A stretch of DNA of 64,000 nt from Hyphomicrobiales bacterium (GTDB lineage: Bacteria > Pseudomonadota > Alphaproteobacteria > Rhizobiales > Xanthobacteraceae): positions 496,001 to 560,000 of the forward strand of contig JAFKKN010000002.1 in NCBI GenBank assembly GCA_017305535.1, written 5' to 3'. The translations under genes and the position numbers were made by a program. Below, one piece after another: positions 56,301-64,000 of this stretch. How positions within the stretch are numbered: position 1 is the first letter of the stretch; each line of letters begins with the position of its first letter. The notes under the pieces were generated by a model. It searched no databases. It saw only the letters and a list, made by a program, of their open reading frames with translations, and was not told the DNA's origin.

Positions 56301-56522
56301 CGTGACGATGCGCGGCAGCACCGCCGCATCGAGGTTAAGTACGTCGAGAAAAACTTCGCGCGCGAGACGTCCGGCGCGTCGCGTCGGCAGATACAGCGTG
56401 GCGGTTGCCAACAATTCCGGATTGTCGCGCGCGGCAAAACCGTCGATCAGCCGGCCGTCCACCAGCGCTTCGATCAGCGTGTGCAGAAACGGCGCGGAGG
56501 CGGGAATGTTAAAGACGTGCAT
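53355..56522 (-). CDS. addB: double-strand break repair protein AddB
   Basis: A 1055-residue protein from ATG 56522. N-terminal inactivated helicase-like domain and, near 870-950, a RecB-family nuclease with FALLDYKTG. Typical of alphaproteobacterial AddB (about 1000 residues). The stop overlaps the addA start (53355-53358). Confidence 0.94.
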   Translation of the reverse strand: MHVFNIPASAPFLHTLIEALVDGRLIDGFAARDNPELLATATLYLPTRRAGRLAREVFLDVLNLDAAVLPRIVTLGDIDEDEGAFADTDIRDAFDLPPALGGLQRRLTLAQLVGAWAKQLRPKSPLVAPLVVGGPAATLALATDLARLMDDMATRDVDWAALDGLVPDALDDYWKLSLDFLKIARETWPAFLKETAHIEPATRRDLLIAAEAERLKTHHHGPVIAAGSTGSIPATAKLLHAIAQLPHGAVVLPGLDTDLDESAWHGIGGHRDASGQYDVAPASNHPQFALHGLLQRFGIERRDVVQLGRPAPQGREVLASEAMRPASATGQWHQRLAEPDVAQHIADAMHRFTVIEAPNPEMEALAIAVAMREARQLDLTAALVTPDRALARRVMAALDRWNLAYDDSGGDPLLDTPPGIFTRLAARAACEGLEPPTLLALLKHPLFRLGRAQNGWRTAAETLELALLRGTRPAAGSAGLARDFATFRAELIKLNRGEDSAIHGSEPRAKLQEPQLDAAAALIAALQAIFAPLESAGPKASPDFTALAEQHRGALIALATDDTNATPAFDDNDGRAVLAAFDDLLSETVDGKPAPSGLPVPLRDYTEVFQTAFGDRVARQPLAANAQLRIYGLLEARLTEHDRVILGGLIEGTWPPAPRIDPWLSRPMRYQLGLDLPERRIGLTAHDFTQLLGTREVILSHAAKSGGAPAVASRFLHRLEATAGADAWRRAKEAGATYLHYAEALDRPDIVKPSTQPAPKPPRALRPLKMSVTEIEDWLRDPYTIFAKRILQLTPLDPVDMPLTAADRGSAIHAALGDFSRQFSDALPDDIEAALRGIGTQHFAALMERPEARALWWPRFLRIAGWFAGWERERRGQVARIDAEIRGETKIHLDDGRAFTLSARADRIEHRADRTFALLDYKTGIPPTGKQVRMGLSPQLTLEAAILRQGGFEGIAAGSSVSELLYIRLSGNTPPGEPRPVELKINRTDTPQFPDDGADEALRKLEALIRRFDDEAQPYTSLNLSMWTNRYGRYDDLARIKEWSAGGGSDDGGDA

Positions 56523-56595
56523 GAGCAACCTGATTTGAGAATCAGATTACCCCATCGCAAGGGTGCAATCACAGCGAGAAATCGGCGGTGGCGGA

Positions 56596-57318
56596 TTAGG
56601 CCGCGCTGGCGAGGAACGCCTGTTCGGCCGCTTGCACCGCGTCGGGTGTGCCGACGTGCATCCACAGGCCGTCGAGCCGCAGGCCGAACAGCCTGCCCTG
56701 CTCGCCGGCGCGGTCGAACAGTTTTGTCAACGCGAATTCGCCCGATGGCGCATCTGCGAAGATCGCGGGCGAGAGAATCGCGACGCCGGCATAGACGAAC
56801 GGCACCACCTCGCGTTCCTTGCGCCGGCGCAGCGCGCCGTCCGGCAGCATGGCGTAGTCGCCGTTGCCGCTGTAGCCGATGCTGCCGGCGGTGGGCGCCA
56901 TCAGCAGCAGGATGTCCATGCGGGCGGGGTCGAAGGCGTCGGCGAGTCGTATCAGGTTCGGCTGCGCACCATCGATCCACAACGTATCGGCGTTGAGGTG
57001 ATAGAACGGCGCGTCGCCGAGATGCGGGAGCGCTTTCACCACACCGCCGCCGGTGCCGAGCACCGCGTCACGCTCGTCGGAGATGGTGATGCGCGGCGTT
57101 GTCCGCGCGGCCGTATGGTCGATGATCTGGTCGGGCAGGTAGTGGACGTTGACGACGGCGTCGGTGACGCCGGCTTCAGCCAGTTTATCGAGAACATGAT
57201 CGAGCAGCGGGCGGCCGGCCACCGGCACCAACGGCTTCGGCATCCGGTCGGTCAATGGCCGCATCCGCGTGCCGAATCCGGCGGCAAGAACCATGGCTTG
57301 GGTGGGGCGAACGGGCAT
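56596..57318 (-). CDS. murU: N-acetylmuramate-1-phosphate uridylyltransferase (MurU-type nucleotidyltransferase)
   Basis: A 240-residue protein from ATG 57318, with GGAG upstream. The nucleotide-binding signature is MVLAAGFGTRMRPLTDRMPKPL region (9-30), with the metal-binding AD in LNADTLW and HVGTPDAV. In this family MurU transfers UMP to N-acetylmuramate 1-phosphate; the partner kinase AmgK is encoded as part of the TsaE fusion 560 bp upstream, which supports this assignment over mannose-1-phosphate guanylyltransferase. It bypasses de novo synthesis of UDP-MurNAc in cell-wall recycling. Confidence 0.85.
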   Translation of the reverse strand: MPVRPTQAMVLAAGFGTRMRPLTDRMPKPLVPVAGRPLLDHVLDKLAEAGVTDAVVNVHYLPDQIIDHTAARTTPRITISDERDAVLGTGGGVVKALPHLGDAPFYHLNADTLWIDGAQPNLIRLADAFDPARMDILLLMAPTAGSIGYSGNGDYAMLPDGALRRRKEREVVPFVYAGVAILSPAIFADAPSGEFALTKLFDRAGEQGRLFGLRLDGLWMHVGTPDAVQAAEQAFLASAA

Positions 57319-57440
57319 GCTTGGCTCCGGCAAACGGACAGCGAGAATCGGTTGTGACGATGCTATCACGCCTGCATCGGTCGATGCTGCCATAGGCATC
57401 GAGGATGACAGCGATATGACGGGCAACGCGTCTCGGCGTC

Positions 57441-57761
57441 TCAGACCTCGACGACCTGTCCCGTGTTGCGTCCCTTCTTCTTCTTTTCGCCCTGTTTCAG
57501 GAAATTGACGCCGATCTGGTCGCCGTTGACCCAGGCCAGTTCGCAGCGACGATAGGCGAGGCCGGTGGAAGACAGGAGCAGGAAAAATTCCTTGAGGTTC
57601 AGCCCTTCCATCGAGCCTTGAACCGTGAGCTTGGCGCCGGTTTCGGAGACGTCTTCCATGGTGCAGTGGCGGCGCCAAGTGCCGTCGATGCCCATCAGGT
57701 GCGCGTTGAAGCCGCGCTCGAAGGTGATGCGTTCGCCGGTGCGTCGCTGTTCCGCCGCCAT
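57441..57761 (-). CDS. PilZ-domain protein
   Basis: A 106-residue protein. The c-di-GMP-binding motifs are both visible: QRRTGER (R-x3-R, about 5-11) and DVSETGAKL ([D/N]-x-S-x-x-G, about 37-45). A C-terminal Lys-rich tail (KQGEKKKKGRN). Single-domain PilZ effectors bind c-di-GMP and act on partners by protein contact. It lies between the AmgK and MurU genes, with 120-bp gaps, hence perhaps a regulator of the wall-recycling or cell-cycle genes around it; that link is only positional. Confidence 0.9.
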   Translation of the reverse strand: MAAEQRRTGERITFERGFNAHLMGIDGTWRRHCTMEDVSETGAKLTVQGSMEGLNLKEFFLLLSSTGLAYRRCELAWVNGDQIGVNFLKQGEKKKKGRNTGQVVEV

Positions 57762-57881
57762 GCTCGTTTCCCCACAGCTCGCCTGGGCTGAACCGCATTG
57801 CCCCGGGGCGATGCGGTTCTGCCCAATGTCACGCACTCAGGTTTAAGCCCAAGCTGGCTAACAGATGGTAAAATGAAACGC

Positions 57882-59405
57882 TCAGGTTTGCGGCGGCGGG
57901 ACGTGGGTGGCGTACCACTCGCGCAGCACCGCCAGCGCGGGGTGCGCCAGCGAGCGGTGGAGGTAGGTCCAGATCCGCGGCTGATGGCGGAGATAGTGCG
58001 GTTTGCCGTCGCGCCGGTTGAGTCGGGCGAAAGTGCCAAGCAGGCGGGTGTTGCGCTGCGCCGACATCACGGCGTAGCTTTCGGCGAAGGCGGCGGCGTC
58101 GAAGCCGGGATCGAAGCCACGACGCGTTTTGGCGTAGCGGGCGAACATCGCCAGTTCGAGCGGCTCCGGTACGTCGATGCGGGCGTCCTGCAACAACGAC
58201 ACCAGGTCGTAGCTCGGCGGCCCCATCACGGTGTCCTGGAAGTCGATCACGCCGACCTGGCCGATGCCGGGGCGATCCGCGAGCCAGATCAGGTTGGGCG
58301 AGTGGAAATCGCGGAGTGCCCAGGTTTCGTCCGTCGGCTGCCGCACCAGCAGCGCGTGCCACATCGCCATGAATTCGTCGCGCGCGGCTTTGCCAGGGTC
58401 GACGCCACGGTCGGGCAGATACCATTCCAGCATGAGACTGATTTCGATCAGCATCGCCTCGGTGTCGAAATCGGGAATGGTGTAGGTGGATTGCGGCGTC
58501 AGCGGCAGCGTTGATGCCAACGGCGTGTGGTGCAATTCCGCGAGAAGGTCGGTTGCCATCTGGTAGCGACCGGGGATCGGTTGCGGCGGCGTGCCGCCGA
58601 TCACGCCTTCACTACCGAGATCCTCGAGAATGAGGAAACCGTTGTCGAGATCGGTATAGTGGATCGCCGGCGCGGACAGCCCTTGCGCGCGCAGGCCGTT
58701 GGCCATCGCCACGAACGGCCGCACATCTTCAGCGAGATGCACCGCCGCGCTGTAGGATTTGCCGCGATAGAGCGCCGGGCCATCCGGCCGCTTCGGCGCG
58801 TTCATCAGGATCACGGCGCTGTCGCCCTTGTACAGTCGCGCGTAGGAGCGGGTCGAGGCATCGCCCGCCATCCGCCGCCGCCGCGCCTGATCGTGATCGG
58901 AGCGCTCGAGGAAGCGCCGCAACGCCGCAAGCCGCGCCACCTGCGCCGCCGCCTTGCCATGGCCGGTGATCTCGGCCGCGCGCGCCGACGCGCCCAACGC
59001 CGGACGATGGCTGAGAGCGATGTCGATGCGGTCGGCGGGCAAGGCGTGCGCCGCGCGCTCCGGCCACTCGATCAGCACGACGACACCGTCCGGGAGCGGA
59101 TCGAGCCCGATCTCCTCGAGTTCGCTGGCGTCCTCGATGCGATAGAGGTCGGCGTGCAGCAGCGGGAACGACGGCAGGTCGTAAGTCTGTGCCAGCGTGA
59201 ACGTCGGGCTTGGCACTTCCAGCGTGTCGTCGCCGGAGAAGTAACGGATCATCGCGCGCGCCGCGGCGGTCTTGCCGGCGCCGAGATCGCCCGACAGCGT
59301 AATGACGTCGCCGGCGTTGATGAGTAGCGCCAGATCTGCCATCAGGTTTGCGGTCGCCGTCTCGTTGGCGAGCGCCACGGCGAATGTCGCGGGAGCCGCC
59401 GTCAT
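57882..59405 (-). CDS. TsaE-AmgK fusion: tRNA threonylcarbamoyladenosine ATPase fused to N-acetylmuramate/N-acetylglucosamine kinase
   Basis: A 507-residue bifunctional protein. Residues 1-150 are TsaE: Walker A GDLGAGKT (39-46), SPTFTLAQTY and HADLYRIED. It is the ATPase of the TsaBDE complex making t6A37 in tRNA. A linker follows, then from about 175 an aminoglycoside-phosphotransferase fold of the AmgK anomeric sugar kinase family: GDASTRSYARL, LRDFHSPNLIWL (catalytic Asp), and VIDFQDTVMGPPSYDL (metal Asp). Such a fusion is known in alphaproteobacteria. It overlaps divL by 4 bp and lies upstream of PilZ and murU. Confidence 0.93.
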   Translation of the reverse strand: MTAAPATFAVALANETATANLMADLALLINAGDVITLSGDLGAGKTAAARAMIRYFSGDDTLEVPSPTFTLAQTYDLPSFPLLHADLYRIEDASELEEIGLDPLPDGVVVLIEWPERAAHALPADRIDIALSHRPALGASARAAEITGHGKAAAQVARLAALRRFLERSDHDQARRRRMAGDASTRSYARLYKGDSAVILMNAPKRPDGPALYRGKSYSAAVHLAEDVRPFVAMANGLRAQGLSAPAIHYTDLDNGFLILEDLGSEGVIGGTPPQPIPGRYQMATDLLAELHHTPLASTLPLTPQSTYTIPDFDTEAMLIEISLMLEWYLPDRGVDPGKAARDEFMAMWHALLVRQPTDETWALRDFHSPNLIWLADRPGIGQVGVIDFQDTVMGPPSYDLVSLLQDARIDVPEPLELAMFARYAKTRRGFDPGFDAAAFAESYAVMSAQRNTRLLGTFARLNRRDGKPHYLRHQPRIWTYLHRSLAHPALAVLREWYATHVPPPQT

Positions 59406-61915
59406 TCAGCCGCGCTGCGATGGATGGCCTGATCGGCCGGAAATTCGCATGTCACCGTGGTGCCCTTGCCGACGGCGGAATCCACGCGCACCTTGCCGCC
59501 ATGCAGTTCGACGAACGAACGCACCAGTGACAGGCCGAGGCCCGCGCCGCGATGCCGCGAGCCGTTGGAGTGACTCTCGAACCAGTCGAATACCTTGTCC
59601 TTTACCTCGGCCGGAATCCCGGGGCCGTGATCGCTGACGGCGAAGACGACGCTATGGTCGTTACGCCGCGCGCTCAGTATCACCGCAGAATCCTGCGGTG
59701 CGAAGCCGACGGCGTTGGCGAGCAGATTGTAGAGCACCTGCACCACGCGGCGTTCGTCGCCGACAAACTGACCGATGTTCGGATCGGCATCGACGCGCAA
59801 GGCGATGTGGTCGCGCGCCAGCCGGTCCTGAATGCCTTCGGCGGCCGCGTCGATCGCCTTGCGAATATCGACCGGGCCGAGATTGAGCGTCATCGCGCCG
59901 GCGTCGATGGTGGCGAGATCGAGGATGTTGTTGATGATCGCCAGCAGCGCGTTGGTCGAGGCGGTGATGTAGCCCAGATACTCGTCCTGCTTCATCGTCA
60001 GCGGACCGGTCGACGGATCGCTGAGGAAATGCGCGAAGCCGATGATGGTGGTCAGCGGCGAGCGCAGTTCGTAGGAGACGTGGTGGACGAAATCCACCTT
60101 CATCTGGTCGGCGGCTTCCAGTGCCTCGTTGCGCTCGCGCAGCGCACGCTCGACGTTCTCGGTGTCGGTGATGTCCTGGAACGTCAGCATGGTGGCGCCG
60201 TCGGGCAGCGGCAGCGTCATGCAGTCGAGCACGCTGCCGTCGCTGCGTTCCATCTTTAATGGCTGCGGGCTGCGGTTCTCGATGGCGGTGATGGCATCGT
60301 GAATGGTGCGCCACGCCGCGTCGTCGCTGTAGAGCGGCTTGCACCAGTCCACCACGGTTTCGATGTGCGGCTGTTCGTTGAGTGCTTCGGGCGACAGTCG
60401 CCACATCTTGGCGAAGGCCGGATTGAACAGTTGCGCACGGCCGTTGCTGCCGAACACCGCGACGGCTTCGGCGAGATTGTCGAGCGTCTCACGTTGCACC
60501 CGGATCAAGCCGTCGAAGCGGCGTGCGAGATCGAGGCTCTCGGTGACGTCGTCGAACAGATAGGTGACGCCGCCTTCGGGATTCGGCGTGGTGACGATGC
60601 TGACCGCGCGGCCGTCCGGCAGATACCAGACGTCCTTGGCCGGCTCCACGGCACGATAGGCCTCGTGCAGCCGTGCTTTCCATGCGCGGAAATCCGGCTG
60701 CTCCGGAATCTTTCGTGCGGCGCGCAGCTTGTCGAGAATGCCGGAGTCGTCGGGATTGCTGTCGAGGAAATTGCGGTCGAGATCCCACAGCCGGCGATAG
60801 GAGTCGTTGTAGAACGCGAGCCGCCGTTCGCCGTCGAACACCGCCACGCCGGAGGAGAGTTGATCGAGCGTGCGGCGATGCGCGTCGGCCATCCGTTGCA
60901 GCGCCGCGCGAAGGGCCGCCGCTTCGGTGGCGTCGATGGCGAGGCCGGCGCTGCCGCCGGGCACGTTGCGCGCGTGAATGTCGTAGATACGCCGTTCGCC
61001 GCCGACCACGACGGGCAGGCGCGCGTCGAAGGCGACGTTGTCGTTCAGCGTGCGCGCCATGGCGGCACGATCGTCGCTGTCGAGCAATTCGAGGTTGCCG
61101 GCAATGGCATCGTCCGGCGTTGCTGCGTCGGTGGCGCGCGCATAGGCGGCATTGGCGTAAGCGAGTTGGCCGTTGGCCTTACGTGCCCACAGCGGCCACG
61201 GCGCGGAGGCGGCGATGCCGCGCAGCATTTCGGTTTCGGCGACGAGGTCGCGATAGCGCAGGCTCATTTCCGCGAGATCGCGGCGCAAGCCGCCGAGTTC
61301 GCGAATCCGCACGATGGCCTGACCGCCGATGGCGCGGCCTATCGCCTCCACCGCGCGGCCATTGCTGGCGGTGAGGTGAAGCTGAAAACTCTCGCCGGCT
61401 TCGCGCAATGCGTCGACGGCGTGATCCATCTGCAAGGCAGGCTCTGGCGGCAGCCAAGTGCCGAACGCCAGCACGCGTTGCGGCGCGAGCGACGGGGAAT
61501 CTTGCGGCAACAACAAGGCGATGTCGCCGCTGATATTCGGGCGGTCATCGCCGGCGGGCCACGAGATCAGCACCTGCGGTTCGGCGAACAGCAGCGCGCG
61601 ATAGCGGTCGGCTTCCGCCTGCAGGGCATGGAGGTCGGTCTTGAGGCGGCGTTCGCTGGTGGCGGCGCGAACCCGCGTGCGCATCAGGAGAATGGCGGCG
61701 AGCACCGAGAAGCACGCCACGCTGGACGACAGCAGCATCGCCATGATGCCGCGCTGGTCGAGATCGGCGAGAATTGCCAGGGCGGAACTCAAGTCGCTGG
61801 CATGTGCCGGCGATGCGGTGAAGGCCGTGGCGGCGGCGAGCCCGATCATGCCGTCGCGCACCAGCGATGTGCATGACAGCATGGTCCGACGTATCGCTGC
61901 GATGACGCCTGACAT
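59402..61915 (-). CDS. divL: DivL-like cell-cycle pseudo-histidine kinase (Tyr in place of phospho-His)
   Basis: An 837-residue protein from ATG 61915. N-terminal membrane region (about 20-80), several PAS domains between about 230 and 600, then a HisKA-like dimerisation segment and HATPase domain. The H-box reads VSYELRSPL, with Tyr615 where kinases have the phospho-accepting His (codon at 60071-60073). The ATP-binding N box (YNLLANAV), VSDHGPGIPA and GAGLGLSLV are intact. This matches DivL, which in Caulobacter has the same Tyr and controls CckA-CtrA. Adjacent tsaE is the usual neighbour. Start overlaps nothing; the stop overlaps tsaE-amgK. Confidence 0.92.
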   Translation of the reverse strand: MSGVIAAIRRTMLSCTSLVRDGMIGLAAATAFTASPAHASDLSSALAILADLDQRGIMAMLLSSSVACFSVLAAILLMRTRVRAATSERRLKTDLHALQAEADRYRALLFAEPQVLISWPAGDDRPNISGDIALLLPQDSPSLAPQRVLAFGTWLPPEPALQMDHAVDALREAGESFQLHLTASNGRAVEAIGRAIGGQAIVRIRELGGLRRDLAEMSLRYRDLVAETEMLRGIAASAPWPLWARKANGQLAYANAAYARATDAATPDDAIAGNLELLDSDDRAAMARTLNDNVAFDARLPVVVGGERRIYDIHARNVPGGSAGLAIDATEAAALRAALQRMADAHRRTLDQLSSGVAVFDGERRLAFYNDSYRRLWDLDRNFLDSNPDDSGILDKLRAARKIPEQPDFRAWKARLHEAYRAVEPAKDVWYLPDGRAVSIVTTPNPEGGVTYLFDDVTESLDLARRFDGLIRVQRETLDNLAEAVAVFGSNGRAQLFNPAFAKMWRLSPEALNEQPHIETVVDWCKPLYSDDAAWRTIHDAITAIENRSPQPLKMERSDGSVLDCMTLPLPDGATMLTFQDITDTENVERALRERNEALEAADQMKVDFVHHVSYELRSPLTTIIGFAHFLSDPSTGPLTMKQDEYLGYITASTNALLAIINNILDLATIDAGAMTLNLGPVDIRKAIDAAAEGIQDRLARDHIALRVDADPNIGQFVGDERRVVQVLYNLLANAVGFAPQDSAVILSARRNDHSVVFAVSDHGPGIPAEVKDKVFDWFESHSNGSRHRGAGLGLSLVRSFVELHGGKVRVDSAVGKGTTVTCEFPADQAIHRSAAE

Positions 61916-62070
61916 CGTTCGCCCCAAAACCGCACGGACGCATCGCGGCCACCAGCACCGCGCGCGAATCGCTCTCAATATCCCTCAACCGGACTCGCAC
62001 GAACAGAGTCCAGACCGTGAACGGGAGTCGCGGGTCGAAAAAATGCGGGCATCAGTGCGCGTGGTTGTGG

Positions 62071-62165
62071 TCCTCTCCCCGGCTTGCGGGGGAGAGATGG
62101 AGAGAGGCACCTCTCACGCGGAGTTCCCCGACCCCAACCCTCTCCAGCAAGGGGGAGAGGGAGTG
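62071..62165. repeat. about 95-bp inverted-repeat element (family D copy 6)
   Basis: Left arm TCCTCTCCCCGGCTTGCGGG...GGAGAG, right arm CCCTCTCCAGCAAGGGGGAGAGGG, about 30 bp apart. The shortest copy, no gene. It lies in the 293-bp gap between dut and divL. Confidence 0.55.
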
Positions 62166-62208
62166 CTCAGTGCTCGTGGTGATTCGATTCAGCCATGAGC
62201 AAATTGCA

Positions 62209-62676
62209 TCAGCGGCCGGTGGAGCCGAAGCCGCCGCTGCCGCGCGTCGTAACGGACAATTCGCCGTCGGCGGGAACCAGCGTTGCCCGCGTTACCGGCG
62301 CGATGATCATCTGCGCGATGCGCTCGCCGCGCTTGATCGTGAAGGGCTCGCGACCGTGGTTGATCAGCAGCACATTGATCTCGCCGCGATAGTCGGCGTC
62401 GATGGTGCCGGGCGAATTGAGCACGGTGACGCCGAACTTGGCGGCGAGGCCGGAGCGCGGCCGCACCTGCGCCTCGAAGCCCGGCGGCAGCGCGATGATG
62501 AGCCCGGTCGGGATCATGCCGTAAGCGCCGGGCGCAAGCATCATTGGCGCATCTTCCGCAACCGCGGCGACGAGATCCATGCCGGCGGCATGTTCGGTCT
62601 GACAGGCGGGCGGCGGCAGGCCGCGCCCATGCGGCAGTTGCAGGAATTCGACGGTTGCAGTTGTTTCCACGGTCAT
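62209..62676 (-). CDS. dut: dUTP diphosphatase
   Basis: A 155-residue trimeric dUTPase. The five motifs: AGMDLVAA (1), RSGLAAKFG (2), [11 protein letters not shown] (3), RIAQMIIAP (4), and C-terminal [11 protein letters not shown] (5, the flexible lid). It removes dUTP and makes dUMP. Its start overlaps the coaBC stop (62673-62676). Confidence 0.97.
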   Translation of the reverse strand: MTVETTATVEFLQLPHGRGLPPPACQTEHAAGMDLVAAVAEDAPMMLAPGAYGMIPTGLIIALPPGFEAQVRPRSGLAAKFGVTVLNSPGTIDADYRGEINVLLINHGREPFTIKRGERIAQMIIAPVTRATLVPADGELSVTTRGSGGFGSTGR

Positions 62677-63998
62677 GACGTCTGCTTCTGCAGTGTAGTG
62701 ACGATCTGCGCGACCAGATGCGTCGCGACCTCGTCCTTGCCCATTGCCGGCCAGGAGTCGATGCGGACGCCGCCGGCCGCACCATCGTCCTTGCTGATGA
62801 GGTGCACAGTGTTGCGGTCGCCGCCCATGATGCCGGTCGCGGGTGAGACATCATTGGCGACGATCCAGTCGCAGCCTTTTCGCGCGAGTTTCGAGCGGGC
62901 GTTGTCGAGCAGGTGCTCGGTCTCGGCGGCGAAGCCGATCACCAGCGGCGGCCGTCCGTCGGTGCGATGCGCGATGGTGGCGAGAATGTCGGGGTTCTCA
63001 ACGAGATCGAGTTGCGGGAAGCCGCTCGCGGTCTTCTTGATCTTCTGCTCGCCTTGATTGGCAACGCGCCAATCCGCAACGGCGGCGGCGAAGATCGCGA
63101 CATCGGCGGGGAGCGCCGCTTCCACCTCGGCCAGCATGTCGCGCGCGCTTTCGACACGCTTGACGGCGACGCCTTGCGGATCGCCGAGCCCGACCGGGCC
63201 GGCGACCAGCGTCACCTCGGCGCCGGCGGCCTGCGCTGCTGCGGCGATGGCAAAACCCTGCTTGCCGGAGGAGCGGTTGGCGATGTAGCGCACCGGGTCG
63301 ATCGGCTCGTGGGTCGGCCCGGCGGTGATCAGGATACGCTTGCCGGCGAGCGGCCGGGCGCGCGAGGGCCGGATCACCTCCAGCGCCCGCGCGGCGATCT
63401 CCAGCGGTTCGGACATGCGGCCGACGCCGGCCTCGCCCGCCTCCGCCATGGTGCCGCTGGCGGGGCCGATCATGCGGACGCCGTCGCGCTGCAACTGGGC
63501 GACGTTGCGCCGGGTGGCGGCGTTGCCCCACATCAGCGGGTTCATCGCGGGCGCCAGCAGCACCGGCCGGTCGGTGGCGAGCAGGATGGCGGTGGCGAGG
63601 TCGTCGGCATGGCCTTGTGCCATCTTTGCCATCAGATCGGCGGTTGCGGGTGCGACTACGATCAGGTCGCAGTCCCGCGCCAGACGAATGTGGCCGGCAT
63701 CGAACTCGCTCGCGGAATCGAACAGATCGGTGTAGCAGCGCTGGTTGGAGAGCGCGCTGGCGGCCAGCGGGGTGACGAATTGCTGCGCAGCATTTGTCAG
63801 CACACAGCGGACGGTGAAGCCGTTATCCTTGAGCCGGCGAATTAGGTCCAGCGCCTTATAGGCCGCGATTCCGCCGCCAATGATGAGTGTTGCGCGCAAA
63901 TTCCCGGTATTTTGGCTTGCGACGGCGCTGTCTTGCGATGCTGCGGTGCGATATGAAGCCTCAGCGGCGGTTGCTCCGGATCCTGCGGCTTCGCGCAA
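62673..63998 (-). CDS. coaBC: bifunctional phosphopantothenoylcysteine decarboxylase/phosphopantothenate--cysteine ligase (5' end near window edge)
   Basis: 441 visible residues. CoaC half: [31 protein letters not shown], and the PAMNPLMW flavin/active-site motif. CoaB half: [25 protein letters not shown] and the later KFAAAV-like and IVANDV segments. It makes 4'-phosphopantetheine in CoA synthesis. The frame is open to the edge, so the true start may lie outside the window. Overlaps dut. Confidence 0.95.
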   Translation of the reverse strand: MREAAGSGATAAEASYRTAASQDSAVASQNTGNLRATLIIGGGIAAYKALDLIRRLKDNGFTVRCVLTNAAQQFVTPLAASALSNQRCYTDLFDSASEFDAGHIRLARDCDLIVVAPATADLMAKMAQGHADDLATAILLATDRPVLLAPAMNPLMWGNAATRRNVAQLQRDGVRMIGPASGTMAEAGEAGVGRMSEPLEIAARALEVIRPSRARPLAGKRILITAGPTHEPIDPVRYIANRSSGKQGFAIAAAAQAAGAEVTLVAGPVGLGDPQGVAVKRVESARDMLAEVEAALPADVAIFAAAVADWRVANQGEQKIKKTASGFPQLDLVENPDILATIAHRTDGRPPLVIGFAAETEHLLDNARSKLARKGCDWIVANDVSPATGIMGGDRNTVHLISKDDGAAGGVRIDSWPAMGKDEVATHLVAQIVTTLQKQTS

Positions 63999-64000
63999 AA

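Overview
The window is a high-GC alphaproteobacterial chromosome segment. The gene content and order fit the Bradyrhizobium/Rhodopseudomonas/Afipia group (family Nitrobacteraceae): lptC-lptA-lptB-rpoN-hpf-ptsN; aroA-cmk-rpsA beside a TIGR02300 gene and tRNA-Ala; ihfB-lapA-trpF-trpB-trpA-accD-folC; and trxA/addA/addB/murU/tsaE-amgK/divL/dut/coaBC. This placement is inferred from remembered synteny, not from a search. Most of the window is conserved housekeeping sequence with a few accessory insertions.

Layout. 1-2.9 kb: a partial TauE/SafE permease and a secreted serine hydrolase. 2.9-9.3 kb (minus): the translation cluster infC-rpmI-rplT-(membrane protein)-pheS-(DUF559)-pheT. 9.4-14.8 kb: alpha/beta hydrolase, SnoaL-like protein, thioesterase, GST, uppP and an NDUFA9-like protein. 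14.9-18.8 kb: tRNA-Leu followed by accessory genes (a TetR regulator with paired operators and its divergent SnoaL target, a small secreted protein, a secreted esterase, a NYN/LOTUS protein). 19-26.3 kb: RNase D-like exonuclease, LPS export genes, rpoN, hpf, ptsN. 26.4-29.6 kb: ilvD, then hsp20-DUF1150 behind a sigma32-type promoter and a ROSE-like RNA thermometer. 29.6-34.6 kb (minus): a ugpBAEC glycerol-3-phosphate ABC operon interrupted by two repeat elements. 35-36.8 kb: CoA transferase, GIY-YIG protein, a 108-bp tandem duplication and tRNA-Ala. 36.9-49.2 kb: TIGR02300, then aroA-cmk-rpsA, sppA, ihfB, lapA, trpFBA, accD and folC. 49.4-64 kb (minus): trxA, addAB, murU, PilZ, tsaE-amgK, divL, dut and coaBC.

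The most interesting signal is a repeat family with about 40-46-bp inverted terminal repeats (core of the form CCCTCCCCC-ACAA-GGGGGGAGGG). Two copies carry a DUF559 PD-(D/E)XK-type nuclease-like gene and sit inside operons, between pheS and pheT and between ugpB and ugpA, both genes pointing with host transcription. In both, the DUF559 start codon lies exactly 9 nt inside the upstream repeat, and the downstream repeat is translated as the C-terminal tail. Two gene-less copies of 168 and 169 bp, and two more diverged copies, are in the same window. This looks like an autonomous/non-autonomous pair of operon-tolerant mobile elements, comparable in logic to REP/RAYT systems. Three other palindromic repeat families fill many of the remaining intergenic gaps.
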